Below are positions 10,863 through 20,065 of a DNA stretch of 64,000 nt, piece after piece (positions within the stretch are counted from its first letter, which is position 1; each line of letters starts with the position of its first letter). The position numbers and the translations under genes were made by a program. Source of the DNA: Mycobacterium sp. SMC-8 (GTDB taxonomy: Bacteria > Actinomycetota > Actinomycetes > Mycobacteriales > Mycobacteriaceae). The notes beneath the pieces were generated by a model, which saw only the letters and a program-made list of their open reading frames with translations, had not been told where the DNA came from and did no database searches. The stretch lies in NCBI RefSeq assembly GCF_025263565.1, contig NZ_CP079865.1, positions 4,402,001 through 4,466,000 on the forward strand, written 5' to 3'.

Positions 10863-12155
10863 GTGACGGGCGTAGACAACCCGGAGCGCGGTGCGGCGCT
10901 CTCTCACGGCCATGGTGCGGCTCTGCCCCGCGGCCTACAGGGCGCTGCCGACCCCAATTTCTCCTGCGCTGTGCGCGCGTTCGCGCAGCTTTTTCCGTGG
11001 CGCCGCCTCGGCGGCGGAGCGCTGTCGGTGTACCTCGACGGCGAGCCGGTGGTGGACGTGTGGACCGGGTGGGCCGACCGCAAAGGCACCCGGCGCTGGA
11101 CCGCCGACACCGCACCGATGGTGTTCTCGGCGACCAAAGGGGTCGCGGCCACTGTCATCCATCGGCTGCACGACCGGGGCCTGATCGACTACGACGCGCC
11201 CGTCGCCGAGTATTGGCGGGAGTTCGGCGCAAACGGTAAGGCGACGATCACGGTGCGCGACGCCCTGCGTCACCGGGCGGGGCTGTCTCAGCTCAACGGT
11301 GTCGCCAAAGCCGACCTGCTCGATCATCTCGGGATGGAGGACAGGCTCGCCGCGGCGCCGCGAAGCTGGCTCCACGGCAAGCCTGCCTACCACGCGTTCA
11401 CGTTCGGCTGGCTCCTTTCCGGACTTGCCCGTGCGGTTACCGGCAAAGGGATGCGGGAGCTGATCCGCACCGAAGTGGCCGCCCCGCTGAACACCGACGG
11501 ACTCCATCTGGGCCGGCCGCCGGTGCAGGCCCCCACGCAACCCGCCCAGATCATCGGTCCGCAGACGCGGTTGCAGAATCCGGTGTTCAACCTGGTGGCT
11601 CCGCGCGTCGCGGCGTTGCCGTTCTCGGCCGCGTTCGGCGCGATGTACCTGCCCGGGGTCAAAGCGCTGGTGCAGGGAGACACCCCGCTGCTGGACAGCG
11701 AGATTCCCGCCGCCAACGGTGTCGCGACCGCGCGGGCGCTGGCCCGCATGTACGGCGCGATCGCCAACGGCGGACGGATCGACGGCACCCAGTACCTGTC
11801 CAGCGAGACCGCGGCCAAGCTCATCGGCAGGACGAGCCTGCGGCCTGACCACAGCATGATCATGCCGCTGTCGTTCCACCTGGGTTATCACGGTCTGCCC
11901 TTCCCCGGGATCCTGCCCGGGTTCGGTCATGTCGGGCTCGGCGGCTCGCTGGGATGGGCCGATCCGCAGACCGGGCTGTCCTTCGGCTACGTACACAACC
12001 GGCTGCTCACTCCGCTGGTCGTCAGCGATCAGGCCGGCTTCGTCACCACCGCGGCCCTGATCCGTCGCGGGGCCGCGCTGGCCCGCAAGAACGGCTACCG
12101 CCCGGTGCGCGAGTACGGCGCGCCGTTCACGGAGGTCACCTCCACCGCGGTATGA
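10863..12155 (+). CDS. beta-lactamase-fold esterase (EstB/LipL-like serine hydrolase)
   Basis: A 430-aa serine hydrolase of the beta-lactamase/class C-like family. The nucleophile motif is S89-A-T-K92 (VFSATKG), followed by HGKPAYHAFTFGWLLSGL (a Tyr-containing second motif) and a late block PGFGHVGLGGSLGWADP. No clear signal peptide is visible, in keeping with cell-wall- or cytosol-associated LipL-type esterases. The GTG start has no Shine-Dalgarno sequence, but a -10 hexamer ends seven bases upstream, so the mRNA is probably leaderless. It corresponds to Rv1497. Confidence 0.88.
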   Translation: MTGVDNPERGAALSHGHGAALPRGLQGAADPNFSCAVRAFAQLFPWRRLGGGALSVYLDGEPVVDVWTGWADRKGTRRWTADTAPMVFSATKGVAATVIHRLHDRGLIDYDAPVAEYWREFGANGKATITVRDALRHRAGLSQLNGVAKADLLDHLGMEDRLAAAPRSWLHGKPAYHAFTFGWLLSGLARAVTGKGMRELIRTEVAAPLNTDGLHLGRPPVQAPTQPAQIIGPQTRLQNPVFNLVAPRVAALPFSAAFGAMYLPGVKALVQGDTPLLDSEIPAANGVATARALARMYGAIANGGRIDGTQYLSSETAAKLIGRTSLRPDHSMIMPLSFHLGYHGLPFPGILPGFGHVGLGGSLGWADPQTGLSFGYVHNRLLTPLVVSDQAGFVTTAALIRRGAALARKNGYRPVREYGAPFTEVTSTAV

Positions 12156-12164
12156 CCGCCGGGC

Positions 12165-12899
12165 TCAGCGGTTCGCCGTGGTGAACCAGCGGGTCTTGAT
12201 TCGCCACGAGTAGGCGGACGTCAACGCGAAACCAGCGCCGCAGGCGCAGGCGAACACCCAGACCAGCGTGGTGCCCTGGACGGTCTGCAGCTGGGGGACG
12301 AACGCGGTGGTGATGCGCACCACGCAGGCGCCGATCCCCATCGCCGACGCGAACAGGTAGACGTTGGCGACCTGCCGGGACCGCGGGTCGGTGCGCAGGA
12401 CCATGAGCGCTCGGATGCCGTAGCCGAGCAGGTAGATCAGCATGCCGCAGAGCAGCAGCCAGTACACGTTGAGCCAGAAGTCGGTGGGCACGTCGAAGAA
12501 GTCCCGGCGGTAGACCGAGGCTCCGTTACCGAGCCAGAACGCGGCCAGCAGAAGCGGGATGCACACCGTCGCCGGACGCTCGATGTGCTGACGGAACCGT
12601 TGCTGCAGGGCGTGGTCCTGTTCCAGCCTGCCCAGAGTGTTGTAGACGACTGCCGACGCGGCGACGATGTAGCAATCGTGGCCGAGATAGTCCTCCAGGT
12701 TCCACTTCCCGGTCAGGGAGTACAACAGCGGGCCGAGGGTCTCCGAGGCCAGGGGCGACATCAACAACACCGCCATGCCCTGCAGCGCAATGTTGAGCGT
12801 CGCGGCGACCTCCCAGCGGCACGACCAGGTGACGCGGCGAATCCACAAGCTCCACGCGATGCACATCAATGTGATCGCGATGAGTGATGCCAGAGCCAT
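12165..12899 (-). CDS. uncharacterised polytopic membrane protein
   Basis: A 244-aa protein with about six or seven hydrophobic helices and a short basic C-terminus (WRIKTRWFTTANR). Between helices it contains KWNLEDYLGHDCYIVAA and a loop EQDHALQQRFRQHIERP. I recognise no family with known function. It lies downstream of the small HTH gene on the same strand, separated by 53 bp that contain a separate -10 candidate (TACAAT at 12934-12939 on the minus strand). It belongs to the cassette replacing the long Rv1498-Rv1535 region of M. tuberculosis. Confidence 0.75.
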   Translation of the reverse strand: MALASLIAITLMCIAWSLWIRRVTWSCRWEVAATLNIALQGMAVLLMSPLASETLGPLLYSLTGKWNLEDYLGHDCYIVAASAVVYNTLGRLEQDHALQQRFRQHIERPATVCIPLLLAAFWLGNGASVYRRDFFDVPTDFWLNVYWLLLCGMLIYLLGYGIRALMVLRTDPRSRQVANVYLFASAMGIGACVVRITTAFVPQLQTVQGTTLVWVFACACGAGFALTSAYSWRIKTRWFTTANR

Positions 12900-12933
12900 A
12901 GGGAATCGCTTTCGAGCGGGCCGTTGTCAGCAA

Positions 12934-12939
12934 ATTGTA
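12934..12939 (-). promoter_or_regulatory. -10 element for the membrane-protein gene
   Basis: Reads TACAAT on the minus strand, a near-ideal SigA -10 sequence, about 34 bp upstream of the ATG at 12899. No strong -35 is visible. Confidence 0.4.
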
Positions 12940-12952
12940 TGCGCTGAAAGGC

Positions 12953-13327
12953 CTAAAGGGGAGGAGCGTCCATCCGCGGTGTCAGTTCCGAGAGTCGCGT
13001 GCGGCGGGTTGTTTCCGCCTTGGTGGTGGTCCCCGGCAGGGTGCTCACCGCTGGGCCGACCGGGCCGGTCGCCTCGATGTACTGCCACACCTCCTGCCGG
13101 CTCATCAGGCCGAACTGAATCTGCAGGTCGGGGTAGCTAAGCGCGAAGCGGTCGGCGACCAGTCGCAGTTCCTCGGCCGAGGGGTAGTCGGCCTCTTTGA
13201 TCCGCCGGTAATAGGTGCTGCTGGAGATGCCGAGCGCGTCAATGATGTCCTTGGCGTCGATCTCTCCGTCGAGGAGATAGTCGAGCAGGGCTTTCAGCTG
13301 TCTGCCGTTCTCATCAGTGCGGGGCAT
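12953..13327 (-). CDS. small helix-turn-helix regulator (immunity-repressor-like)
   Basis: A 124-aa protein with an N-terminal helix-turn-helix (IDAKDIIDALGISSSTYYRRIKEADYPSAEEL, about residues 20-51), then a helix LRLVADRFALSYPDLQIQFGLMSRQEVWQYIEA and a disordered Ser/Thr/Arg-rich tail. Related mycobacterial proteins are often annotated as immunity repressors. The ATG at 13327 follows TATGGT by six bases, indicating a leaderless mRNA; the longer in-frame reading upstream lacks family character. It is divergent from the condensation-like gene at 13464, and putative operator half-sites fill the space between them. Confidence 0.82.
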   Translation of the reverse strand: MPRTDENGRQLKALLDYLLDGEIDAKDIIDALGISSSTYYRRIKEADYPSAEELRLVADRFALSYPDLQIQFGLMSRQEVWQYIEATGPVGPAVSTLPGTTTKAETTRRTRLSELTPRMDAPPL

Positions 13328-13333
13328 TTGTCC

Positions 13334-13339
13334 ACCATA
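13334..13339 (-). promoter_or_regulatory. -10 element of the leaderless HTH regulator gene
   Basis: Reads TATGGT on the minus strand, with six bases to the ATG at 13327. A TTTGGGC half-site (13355-13361) lies at the corresponding -35 position, suggesting autoregulation. Confidence 0.5.
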
Positions 13340-13414
13340 ATGTGCGATCCCTCGTTTGGGCAGCCCCTCCCGGCAAATAGATAACACGCCCTTTATTGAC
13401 ATGGCCGTCACAGT

Positions 13415-13441
13415 TTTGGGAGCGGTCTCCCAAATTTGGGA
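13415..13441. promoter_or_regulatory. three-half-site operator (TTTGGGA array)
   Basis: TTTGGGA occurs on the plus strand at 13415-13421, inverted at 13428-13434, and again on the plus strand at 13435-13441. The first two form TTTGGGAG-N4-CTCCCAAA; the last two form the perfect 14-bp palindrome TCCCAAATTTGGGA. The array covers the -35 region of the promoter for the gene at 13464. The divergent HTH regulator is the obvious candidate ligand. Confidence 0.6.
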
Positions 13442-13450
13442 CATTCGCTG

Positions 13451-13456
13451 TACGGT
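13451..13456 (+). promoter_or_regulatory. -10 element of the leaderless condensation-like gene
   Basis: TACGGT, with seven bases to the ATG at 13464, placing the transcription start at the start codon. Confidence 0.5.
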
Positions 13457-13463
13457 TAGCCAC

Positions 13464-14069
13464 ATGGTCGCTCCATACATCTCGGACGAGGTCAAACAAG
13501 GGCCCGTCCACTCCGCGCCGGTAGCGCTGGAGGTGTTCGATCGCCCCGCGATCGACGTGCTGCCCGCTCGGTCACGCAAATTCGCCACCACGCCGTCGAG
13601 CGAACTGACCGAGGAACTCGACGGTGCGGCGGAATGGCTGGGCGTGCAGGTCGAGGAGATCTTGCTGGCCGCCCTCGCGCGCACCTTGGGCCGCACCCGC
13701 GGTGACGGGTCCGTCGCCGTCGACGTCACCGGCGGTCATCGCCGGCTCAACCACCGGGTCTCCATGTTGTGCGCGACGCAGATGCCGATGGCTCCGACCG
13801 AGATGCTGCAGGGCGCCCACAGCGCGCTGGCGGCGGCGCCTGGTCATCCGGTGGCGCAGTCCGAGGTGCTGCTCAACGTCGCCGACGGTGCGGACGACGG
13901 GCCGAGCGCCCGCGCGCTGGAACTCCGGGTCCAGCGGGTCTCCGGATTGCTGCACATCGACTGGTGGTACGACGAGTCCCGCCTCGACGAGTACTCCGTC
14001 CAAGAGATGGCCGAGCAGTTCCCGCTGGCCGTCATCGAGATCACCTCGGACGCAGCGGCGCCGCTGTAG
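13464..14069 (+). CDS. stand-alone condensation/epimerization-like domain protein
   Basis: A 201-aa protein resembling the C-terminal half of a nonribosomal peptide synthetase condensation or epimerization domain. The stretch VAVDVTGGHRRLNHRVSMLCATQMPM parallels the E-domain block around GHGRE...SRTVGWFT..YP, and VQRVSGLLHIDWWYDESRLDEYSVQEMAEQF parallels the closing strand and helix of C/E domains. The N-terminal half with the catalytic HHxxxDG motif is absent, so it is unlikely to catalyse condensation. No carrier or adenylation domain is nearby. The ATG at 13464 is supported by a -10 seven bases upstream; an in-frame ATG at 13356 would start beyond the operator. The fold assignment is inference from pattern. 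Confidence 0.7.
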   Translation: MVAPYISDEVKQGPVHSAPVALEVFDRPAIDVLPARSRKFATTPSSELTEELDGAAEWLGVQVEEILLAALARTLGRTRGDGSVAVDVTGGHRRLNHRVSMLCATQMPMAPTEMLQGAHSALAAAPGHPVAQSEVLLNVADGADDGPSARALELRVQRVSGLLHIDWWYDESRLDEYSVQEMAEQFPLAVIEITSDAAAPL

Positions 14070-14079
14070 ACGCGCCCGC

Positions 14080-14085
14080 TAAACT
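14080..14085 (+). promoter_or_regulatory. -10 element for the ileS leader
   Basis: TAAACT, a TANNNT-type hexamer located immediately before the T-box leader; transcription would start near 14092. Confidence 0.45.
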
Positions 14086-14091
14086 GGGACG

Positions 14092-14310
14092 ATCGGCGTC
14101 GATCCGGTCATCACCGGGGAGCCTTCGGAAGAACAGCGGGAGCCGCAGTGCTCACGCCCAGTAGAACCGAACGGGTGGGGCCCGTCATCGCCCTGACTTG
14201 AGTGGCGCACCTTGGTGGTGCGCAAGCGGGGTGGTACCGCGGCGCTCGCGCACCGGCGCGACGTTCGTCCCCGTGCCTGAAGTCGACATGGCACGAGGAG
14301 CACGACGTCC
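14092..14310 (+). promoter_or_regulatory. T-box riboswitch (translational, tRNA-Ile sensing)
   Basis: The leader has an ultrashort Stem I, CCGGU-CAUC-ACCGG (14104-14117), with the isoleucine codon AUC (14110-14112) in the terminal loop. A stem GCGCACC/GGTGCGC follows, then the T-box sequence TGGTACCGCGG at 14232-14242. Downstream, CGTGCC pairs with GGCACG immediately before the Shine-Dalgarno GAGGAG (14295-14300), and GACGT can pair with ACGTC around it. This sequesters the ribosome-binding site instead of forming a U-tailed terminator, as known for actinobacterial ileS T-boxes. Uncharged tRNA-Ile should open the structure and raise IleRS synthesis. Confidence 0.9.
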
Positions 14311-17300
14311 GTGACCGCATATCCGAAGCCCGCCGCCGGCGCCCCGAAGTTTCCGGAGCTGGAAGCCGAGGTGCTGAGCTACTGGGACAGCGACGACACG
14401 TTCCGGGCCAGCATCGCGCGCCGCGACGGCGCCCCAGAGTACGTCTTCTACGACGGCCCGCCCTTCGCCAACGGGCTGCCGCACTACGGGCATCTGCTGA
14501 CCGGCTACGTCAAGGACATCGTGCCGCGCTACCAGACGATGCGCGGATACAAGGTGGAGCGCCGGTTCGGGTGGGATACCCACGGTCTGCCCGCCGAGCT
14601 GGAGGTACAGCGCCAGCTCGGCATCACCGACAAGGCCCAGATCGAAGAGATGGGCATCGAGAAGTTCAACGAGGCCTGCCGTGAGTCGGTGCTGAAGTAC
14701 ACCGACGAGTGGCGGGCCTATGTCACCCGGCAGGCCCGCTGGGTCGATTTCGACAACGACTACAAGACCCTCGACATCGGTTTCATGGAATCGGTGATCT
14801 GGGCCTTCAAGCAGTTGTGGGACAAGGGTCTGGCCTACGAGGGCAACCGGGTGCTCCCGTACTGCTGGAACGACGAGACGCCGCTGTCCAGCCACGAACT
14901 GCGCATGGACGACGACGTCTACCAGAATCGGCAGGACCCGGCCCTCACGGTGGGGTTCCGGATCACGTCGGGCGATCTCGCGGGCGCCTACCTTCTGATC
15001 TGGACGACGACGCCGTGGACGCTGCCGTCCAACCAGGCGGTCGCGGTCAATCCCGACGTCACCTATGTCGTCGTCGAGTCCGACGGCAAGCGATTCGTAC
15101 TCGCCGAGGCACGGCTCGGCGCCTACGCACGCGAACTCGGCGAGGAGCCGACCGTCGTCGCCACGTACCACGGCCGCGAGCTTCTCGACGTGCACTACGC
15201 GCCGCCCTTCCCGTATTTCATGGACTCGCCGAACGCTTTTCGAGTACTGCCTGCAGAGTTCGTCAGTACCGAAGACGGCACCGGTCTGGTGCACATGTCG
15301 CCGGCATACGGCGAAGACGACATGGCGACAGCGCAGGCCGGCGGCATCGAGGCCGTCACGCCGGTGGACGCCAAGGGGCGCTTCGACGCGAGTGTGCCCG
15401 ACTACGCCGGTCAACACGTGTTCGACGCGAACCCGCAGATCATCCGCGACCTGAAGAACGGCACCGGGGCGGCGGCGGTCAACGGTGCGGTGCTGCTGCG
15501 CCACGACACCTACGAACACTCCTACCCGCACTGCTGGCGCTGCCGGAACCCGCTGATCTACCGCGCGGTGTCGTCGTGGTTCATCAAGGTGACGCAGTTC
15601 CGGGAGCGCATGGTCGAGCTCAATCAGCAGATCACCTGGTATCCCGAACACGTCAAGGACGGGCAGTTCGGCAAGTGGCTGGCCGGCGCGCGCGACTGGT
15701 CGATCTCACGGAACCGCTACTGGGGCACGCCGATTCCGGTGTGGAAGTCCGACGATCCGGCCTATCCGCGAATCGATGTCTACGGCAGCCTCGACGAGCT
15801 CGAGCGTGATTTCGGGGTCCGGCCGGACAACCTGCACCGGCCCTTCATCGACGAGCTGACCCGGCCCAACCCCGACGATCCGACCGGGAAGTCGACGATG
15901 AGGCGCATCGAGGATGTGCTCGATGTGTGGTTCGACTCCGGGTCGATGCCTTTCGGGCAGGTGCACTACCCGTTCGAGAACCAGGACTGGTTCGACGGAG
16001 TCGATTCCGCCGACCCTGACAAGCGGGTTGTCGGGCATTTCCCCGGCGACTTCATCGTCGAGTACATCGGCCAGACCCGCGGCTGGTTCTACACGCTGCA
16101 CGTCCTGGCCACCGCGCTGTTCGACCGCCCGGCGTTCCGCACGAGCGTGTCGCACGGCATCGTGCTCGGCAACGACGGCCAGAAGATGAGCAAGTCGCTG
16201 CGCAACTACCCGGACGTGTCCGAGGTGTTCGACCGCGACGGTTCCGACGCCATGCGCTGGTTCCTGATGGCCTCGCCGATCCTGCGGGGCGGCAACCTTA
16301 TCGTCACCGAACAGGGCATCCGCGACGGTGTCCGCCAGGTACTGCTCCCGCTGTGGAACGCATATTCGTTCCTGGCGCTCTACGCGCCGGAGAAGGGCAC
16401 CTGGCGCACGGACTCGACGCACGTGCTGGACCGCTACATCCTGGCCAAGCTCGCGGTGCTGCGCGACGATCTGACCGCCTCCCTTGACGTGTGCGACATC
16501 TCGCAGGCGTGTGACCAGCTGCGGCAGTTCACCGAGGCGCTGACGAACTGGTATGTGCGACGGTCGCGTTCGCGGTTCTGGGAAGAGGACCGCGACGCCA
16601 TCGACACGCTGCACACCGTGCTCGAGGTGACGAGCCGGTTGGCCGCGCCGCTGCTTCCGCTGATCACCGAGGTGATCTGGCGCGGCCTGACCGGGGAACG
16701 GTCGGTGCACCTGACCGACTGGCCGGAAGCCGGCGCGGTGCCCGCCGATCCGCAACTGGTCGCCGACATGGACCTGGTGCGCGAGGTCGCCTCCGCGGGG
16801 TCGTCGCTGCGTAAGGCGAAGAAACTCCGCGTGCGTCTGCCGCTGCTGAAACTGACTGTGGCCGTGCAGGATCCGAAGAGGTTGGAACCCTACCGGGATC
16901 TCATCGCCGATGAGCTCAACGTGAAGTCCGTCGAACTCACCGATGACATCGCCGGCCACGGCCGCTTCGAGCTGACCGTCAACGCCCGGGTCGCCGGACC
17001 GCGCCTGGGCAAGGACGTGCAAGCGGCGATCAAGGCGGTCAAGGCGGGGGAGGCGGTCGTCAACGACGATGGCACGCTCACCGCGGGCCCGGCTGTGTTG
17101 CAGCCCGAGGAGTACAGCTCGAGGCTGGTCGCCGCGGATCCCGAGTTCACCGCCGCGCTGGCCGACGGAGCCGGGCTGGTGGTGCTCGACGGCACCATCA
17201 CCCCGGAGCTGGAAGCCGAGGGCTGGGCCAAGGACCGGATCCGCGAGCTGCAGGAGCTGCGCAAGTCCACCGGACTTGACGTCTCCGACCGCATTTCGGT

Positions 17301-17454
17301 GGTGATCTCGGTGCCGGCCGAGAACGAGCAGTGGGCCCGGACCCACCGCGATCTCATCGCGGGTGAGATCCTGGCGACCAGTTTCGAGTTCGGCGATCCC
17401 GCCGACGCGACCGAGATCGGCGACGGCGTGCGGGTGGCGATCAGCAGAGCGTGA
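14311..17454 (+). CDS. ileS: isoleucyl-tRNA synthetase
   Basis: A 1047-aa class Ia synthetase that charges tRNA-Ile. The HIGH-type signature is P57-H-Y-G-H61 ([10 protein letters not shown]) and the KMSKS loop is at residues 625-629. The editing (CP1) domain lies between them, with [19 protein letters not shown]. The long C-terminal region with a large anticodon-binding domain is typical of the eukaryote-like type 2 IleRS found in mycobacteria, a type associated with mupirocin resistance. The GTG start lies ten bases after GAGGAG and is controlled by the T-box leader. It corresponds to Rv1536. Confidence 0.97.
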   Translation: MTAYPKPAAGAPKFPELEAEVLSYWDSDDTFRASIARRDGAPEYVFYDGPPFANGLPHYGHLLTGYVKDIVPRYQTMRGYKVERRFGWDTHGLPAELEVQRQLGITDKAQIEEMGIEKFNEACRESVLKYTDEWRAYVTRQARWVDFDNDYKTLDIGFMESVIWAFKQLWDKGLAYEGNRVLPYCWNDETPLSSHELRMDDDVYQNRQDPALTVGFRITSGDLAGAYLLIWTTTPWTLPSNQAVAVNPDVTYVVVESDGKRFVLAEARLGAYARELGEEPTVVATYHGRELLDVHYAPPFPYFMDSPNAFRVLPAEFVSTEDGTGLVHMSPAYGEDDMATAQAGGIEAVTPVDAKGRFDASVPDYAGQHVFDANPQIIRDLKNGTGAAAVNGAVLLRHDTYEHSYPHCWRCRNPLIYRAVSSWFIKVTQFRERMVELNQQITWYPEHVKDGQFGKWLAGARDWSISRNRYWGTPIPVWKSDDPAYPRIDVYGSLDELERDFGVRPDNLHRPFIDELTRPNPDDPTGKSTMRRIEDVLDVWFDSGSMPFGQVHYPFENQDWFDGVDSADPDKRVVGHFPGDFIVEYIGQTRGWFYTLHVLATALFDRPAFRTSVSHGIVLGNDGQKMSKSLRNYPDVSEVFDRDGSDAMRWFLMASPILRGGNLIVTEQGIRDGVRQVLLPLWNAYSFLALYAPEKGTWRTDSTHVLDRYILAKLAVLRDDLTASLDVCDISQACDQLRQFTEALTNWYVRRSRSRFWEEDRDAIDTLHTVLEVTSRLAAPLLPLITEVIWRGLTGERSVHLTDWPEAGAVPADPQLVADMDLVREVASAGSSLRKAKKLRVRLPLLKLTVAVQDPKRLEPYRDLIADELNVKSVELTDDIAGHGRFELTVNARVAGPRLGKDVQAAIKAVKAGEAVVNDDGTLTAGPAVLQPEEYSSRLVAADPEFTAALADGAGLVVLDGTITPELEAEGWAKDRIRELQELRKSTGLDVSDRISVVISVPAENEQWARTHRDLIAGEILATSFEFGDPADATEIGDGVRVAISRA

Positions 17455-17483
17455 CGGCCCGCGCGGCGGTGGGCCGGCGAGGG

Positions 17484-17717
17484 TCACCCCGCGCTGACGC
17501 GGGCGCTGCGACCGGAGAACGCCACCACGTCACCCGGATGCAGCTGCCTGCCGCGGCGCTGCTCGGTGTCGCCGTTGACGGTGACCAGGCCGTCGGCGAT
17601 CACCGACTTGGCGTCGGCGCCCGAATCGATCAGCCCTGACAGCTTCAGGAACTGACCGAGCCGGATCGATGCGTCCCGGATCGCGACGTCGGCCGGCTCA
17701 CTACTCGGGTGTGCCAT
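17484..17717 (-). CDS. S4-domain RNA-binding protein
   Basis: A 77-aa protein with an S4-type fold ([48 protein letters not shown]), similar to YbcJ/YaaA-like small S4 proteins that bind structured RNA, possibly ribosomal. The ATG at 17717 follows TACCGT by six bases, consistent with a leaderless transcript. It is divergent from the DNA polymerase IV gene; just 38 bp separate the two start codons. Confidence 0.85.
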   Translation of the reverse strand: MAHPSSEPADVAIRDASIRLGQFLKLSGLIDSGADAKSVIADGLVTVNGDTEQRRGRQLHPGDVVAFSGRSARVSAG

Positions 17718-17723
17718 ACCGCC

Positions 17724-17729
17724 ACGGTA
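17724..17729 (-). promoter_or_regulatory. -10 element of the leaderless S4-protein gene
   Basis: Reads TACCGT on the minus strand with six bases to the ATG at 17717. Confidence 0.4.
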
Positions 17730-17741
17730 TCCGGCACCGCC

Positions 17742-17747
17742 TAGCAT
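17742..17747 (+). promoter_or_regulatory. -10 element for the DNA polymerase IV gene
   Basis: TAGCAT, eight bases before the GTG at 17756; the transcript would have no leader or a one- to two-base leader. Confidence 0.4.
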
Positions 17748-17755
17748 CGGCGGAT

Positions 17756-19120
17756 GTGGCCGCCCGATGGGTCCTGCACCTGGACATGGATGCCTTCTTC
17801 GCTTCCGTGGAACAGCTGACCCGGCCCACGCTACGGGGCAGACCTGTGCTCGTCGGCGGGCTGGGCGGGCGCGGGGTGGTCGCGGGTGCCAGCTACGAGT
17901 CTCGGGTTTTCGGTGCCCGCTCGGCCATGCCGATGCACCAGGCCCGCCGGCTGGTCGGCGCCGCCGCCGTCGTGCTGCCACCCCGCGGAGTGGTCTACGG
18001 ACTGGCCAGCCGCCGGGTGTTCGAGACCGTGCGGGCCAAAGTGCCTGTGCTCGAACAGCTGTCGTTCGACGAGGCGTTCGGCGAGCCGGCCGAGCTGGTG
18101 GGCGCCGCGCCGGCCGAGGTCGCCGCGTTCTGCGAGGAACTGCGAGCCGAGGTGGCCGAGGCCACCGGGCTGGTCGCCTCTGTGGGCGCCGGGTCGGGCA
18201 AGCAGCTGGCCAAGATCGCGTCGGGACTGGCCAAACCGAACGGCATCACGGTGGTGCCCCGCGACGAGGAGCGGGCGCTGCTCGACAGGCTGCCGGTGCG
18301 TCGGCTCTGGGGCATCGGGCCGGTGGCCGAGGAGAAGCTGCACCGGCTGGGTATCGAGACCGTCGGCGAGTTCGCCGCCCTCACCGACGCCGAGGTGGGC
18401 AACATCCTCGGCCCCACCGTGGGACCCGCGCTGCACCGGCTGGCGCGCGGTGTCGACGACCGGCCGGTCGCCGAGAACGCCCCGGCCAAACAGATCAGTG
18501 CGGAGTCGACCTTCCCCGAGGACCTCACCACGATGTCGCAGCTCGCCGACGCCGCGGGGCCGATCGGCGAGCACGCGCACCGGCGGCTGCTCAAGGACGG
18601 ACGTGGGGCGCGCACCGTCACCGTCAAGCTCAAGAAATCCGACATGAGCATCCTGACAAGGTCGGCTACGTTGCCCTACGCCACCACCCACGCGGGCACC
18701 CTGATCGCAACAGCGCGGCGGCTGTTGCTCGACCCGGTGGAGATCGGGCCCATTCGTCTTATCGGCGTCGGCTTTTCGGGTCTCTCGGAGGTGCAGCAGG
18801 AGTCGTTGTTCCCCGACCTGGAGCTGATGGCCACCGAAGAGGTCGCCGGGGACGGCGCACCGCAACCGGCCGCGGATCTTGCCCCGGCCGCGCCGGCGTG
18901 GCGTGTCGGCGACGACGTCGCGCACCGCGACCTCGGGCACGGGTGGCTGCAGGGCGCCGGTCACGGGGTGATGACGGTGCGGTTCGAGACCCGAAGCAGC
19001 GGACCGGGACCGGCGCGCACGTTTCGCGCCGACGACCCCGACATCACGCGCGCGAACCCGGTGGACAGCCTGGACTGGCCGGAGTACGTCGAACAGCTCG
19101 CCCGCCGGGACAGCCCGTAG
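17756..19120 (+). CDS. dinX: DNA polymerase IV (Y family)
   Basis: A 454-aa translesion polymerase. The palm motif [12 protein letters not shown] is near the N-terminus, followed by [20 protein letters not shown] and the catalytic SFDEAF. The thumb and little-finger regions ([24 protein letters not shown] ... [21 protein letters not shown]) are intact, then a C-terminal extension (about residues 360-450) as in M. tuberculosis DinX. The GTG at 17756 places LDMDAFF seven residues in and fits the -10 at 17742. It corresponds to Rv1537. Confidence 0.92.
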   Translation: MAARWVLHLDMDAFFASVEQLTRPTLRGRPVLVGGLGGRGVVAGASYESRVFGARSAMPMHQARRLVGAAAVVLPPRGVVYGLASRRVFETVRAKVPVLEQLSFDEAFGEPAELVGAAPAEVAAFCEELRAEVAEATGLVASVGAGSGKQLAKIASGLAKPNGITVVPRDEERALLDRLPVRRLWGIGPVAEEKLHRLGIETVGEFAALTDAEVGNILGPTVGPALHRLARGVDDRPVAENAPAKQISAESTFPEDLTTMSQLADAAGPIGEHAHRRLLKDGRGARTVTVKLKKSDMSILTRSATLPYATTHAGTLIATARRLLLDPVEIGPIRLIGVGFSGLSEVQQESLFPDLELMATEEVAGDGAPQPAADLAPAAPAWRVGDDVAHRDLGHGWLQGAGHGVMTVRFETRSSGPGPARTFRADDPDITRANPVDSLDWPEYVEQLARRDSP

Positions 19121-19123
19121 CGC

Positions 19124-20023
19124 TCAACCCCAGCGGGCGAAGACCGGTGCGGGGTCGGCCGCCGCGGCCAGCGACGCCATCAGCAGCACCCGGGCCTGCG
19201 GCGGCCGCAGCCGGGGCGCCACGAACGCGCCCGCGTCCACCAGAGCGCGCCCGGGCCCGTAACCGGGGCTAACCGCGCCGCCCGGGACACGGGTGGACAC
19301 CGCGACGGCGAGCCCGCTGCGGCAGTGCCGGCGGACGCCCTCGATCAGGGCCGCGCCGGCGTTGCCCGCGCCGAGCCCCTGCAGCACGACGCCCCGGGCG
19401 CCGGCGGCCACGCACGCATCGAGTGCGACGGCGTCCGCGCCCGGGTACGCGGCGACGATGTCGACGCGCGGAGCGTCCGCGGCGCGCAAGGCGCCGAGAT
19501 AAGGGCGGGTCTTTCCGCCGTCGACGCGATGCCCGGTGAAGCTCTGCAGGTCCGTGGTCGCGACCTTGCTCAGGCCGAGGGCGCCGAACACCTCACCGGC
19601 GAAGCTCACGACCACACCGCGTCCGCGGGACTCGGGTCGGGCCGCGACGGTCAACGCGTCACGCAGGTTGGCCGGACCGTCGGCGTCCGCCGCGTCGGCG
19701 CTGCGCTGCGCGCCGGTCAGCACCACGGGTGCGGCGCCGTCGTAGGTGAGCTCGAGCCAGAGCGCGGTCTCTTCCATCGTGTCGGTGCCGTGGGTGATGA
19801 CGATGCCGGTCGCGCCGGCGCGGGCCGCCTCGTCGACCGCGGCGCCGATCCTGTCCCAGTCGGGCGGGGTGAGTTGCGAGCTGTCCACCGTCAGCGCATC
19901 GACGACCTCGACGTCCAAGCCGGCGGTCAAGTCTGCGCCGGACCGGGTCGGGCGCTTCACCCCCTCGGCGTCGGCGCTCGTCGAGATCGTGCCTCCGGTG
20001 GCGATGACAACCAGGCGACCCAT
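19124..20023 (-). CDS. ansA: L-asparaginase
   Basis: A 299-aa type I/II asparaginase family enzyme hydrolysing asparagine to aspartate and ammonia. The first active-site signature ATGGTIS is at residues 8-14, and the second, [17 protein letters not shown], around residues 78-94. No signal peptide is apparent. In M. tuberculosis AnsA provides nitrogen from asparagine and ammonia for acid resistance. It converges on dinX with a 3-bp gap and is divergent from lspA. It corresponds to Rv1538c. Confidence 0.93.
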   Translation of the reverse strand: MGRLVVIATGGTISTSADAEGVKRPTRSGADLTAGLDVEVVDALTVDSSQLTPPDWDRIGAAVDEAARAGATGIVITHGTDTMEETALWLELTYDGAAPVVLTGAQRSADAADADGPANLRDALTVAARPESRGRGVVVSFAGEVFGALGLSKVATTDLQSFTGHRVDGGKTRPYLGALRAADAPRVDIVAAYPGADAVALDACVAAGARGVVLQGLGAGNAGAALIEGVRRHCRSGLAVAVSTRVPGGAVSPGYGPGRALVDAGAFVAPRLRPPQARVLLMASLAAAADPAPVFARWG

Positions 20024-20065
20024 GGGTGGGATTCTCGCCCATCACCGCTTTGCGATGATGGACGC

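Noticed and set aside
14243..14310. Intrinsic terminator in the ileS leader
   Set aside because: The hairpin lacks a U-run and covers the Shine-Dalgarno sequence, which fits translational control.
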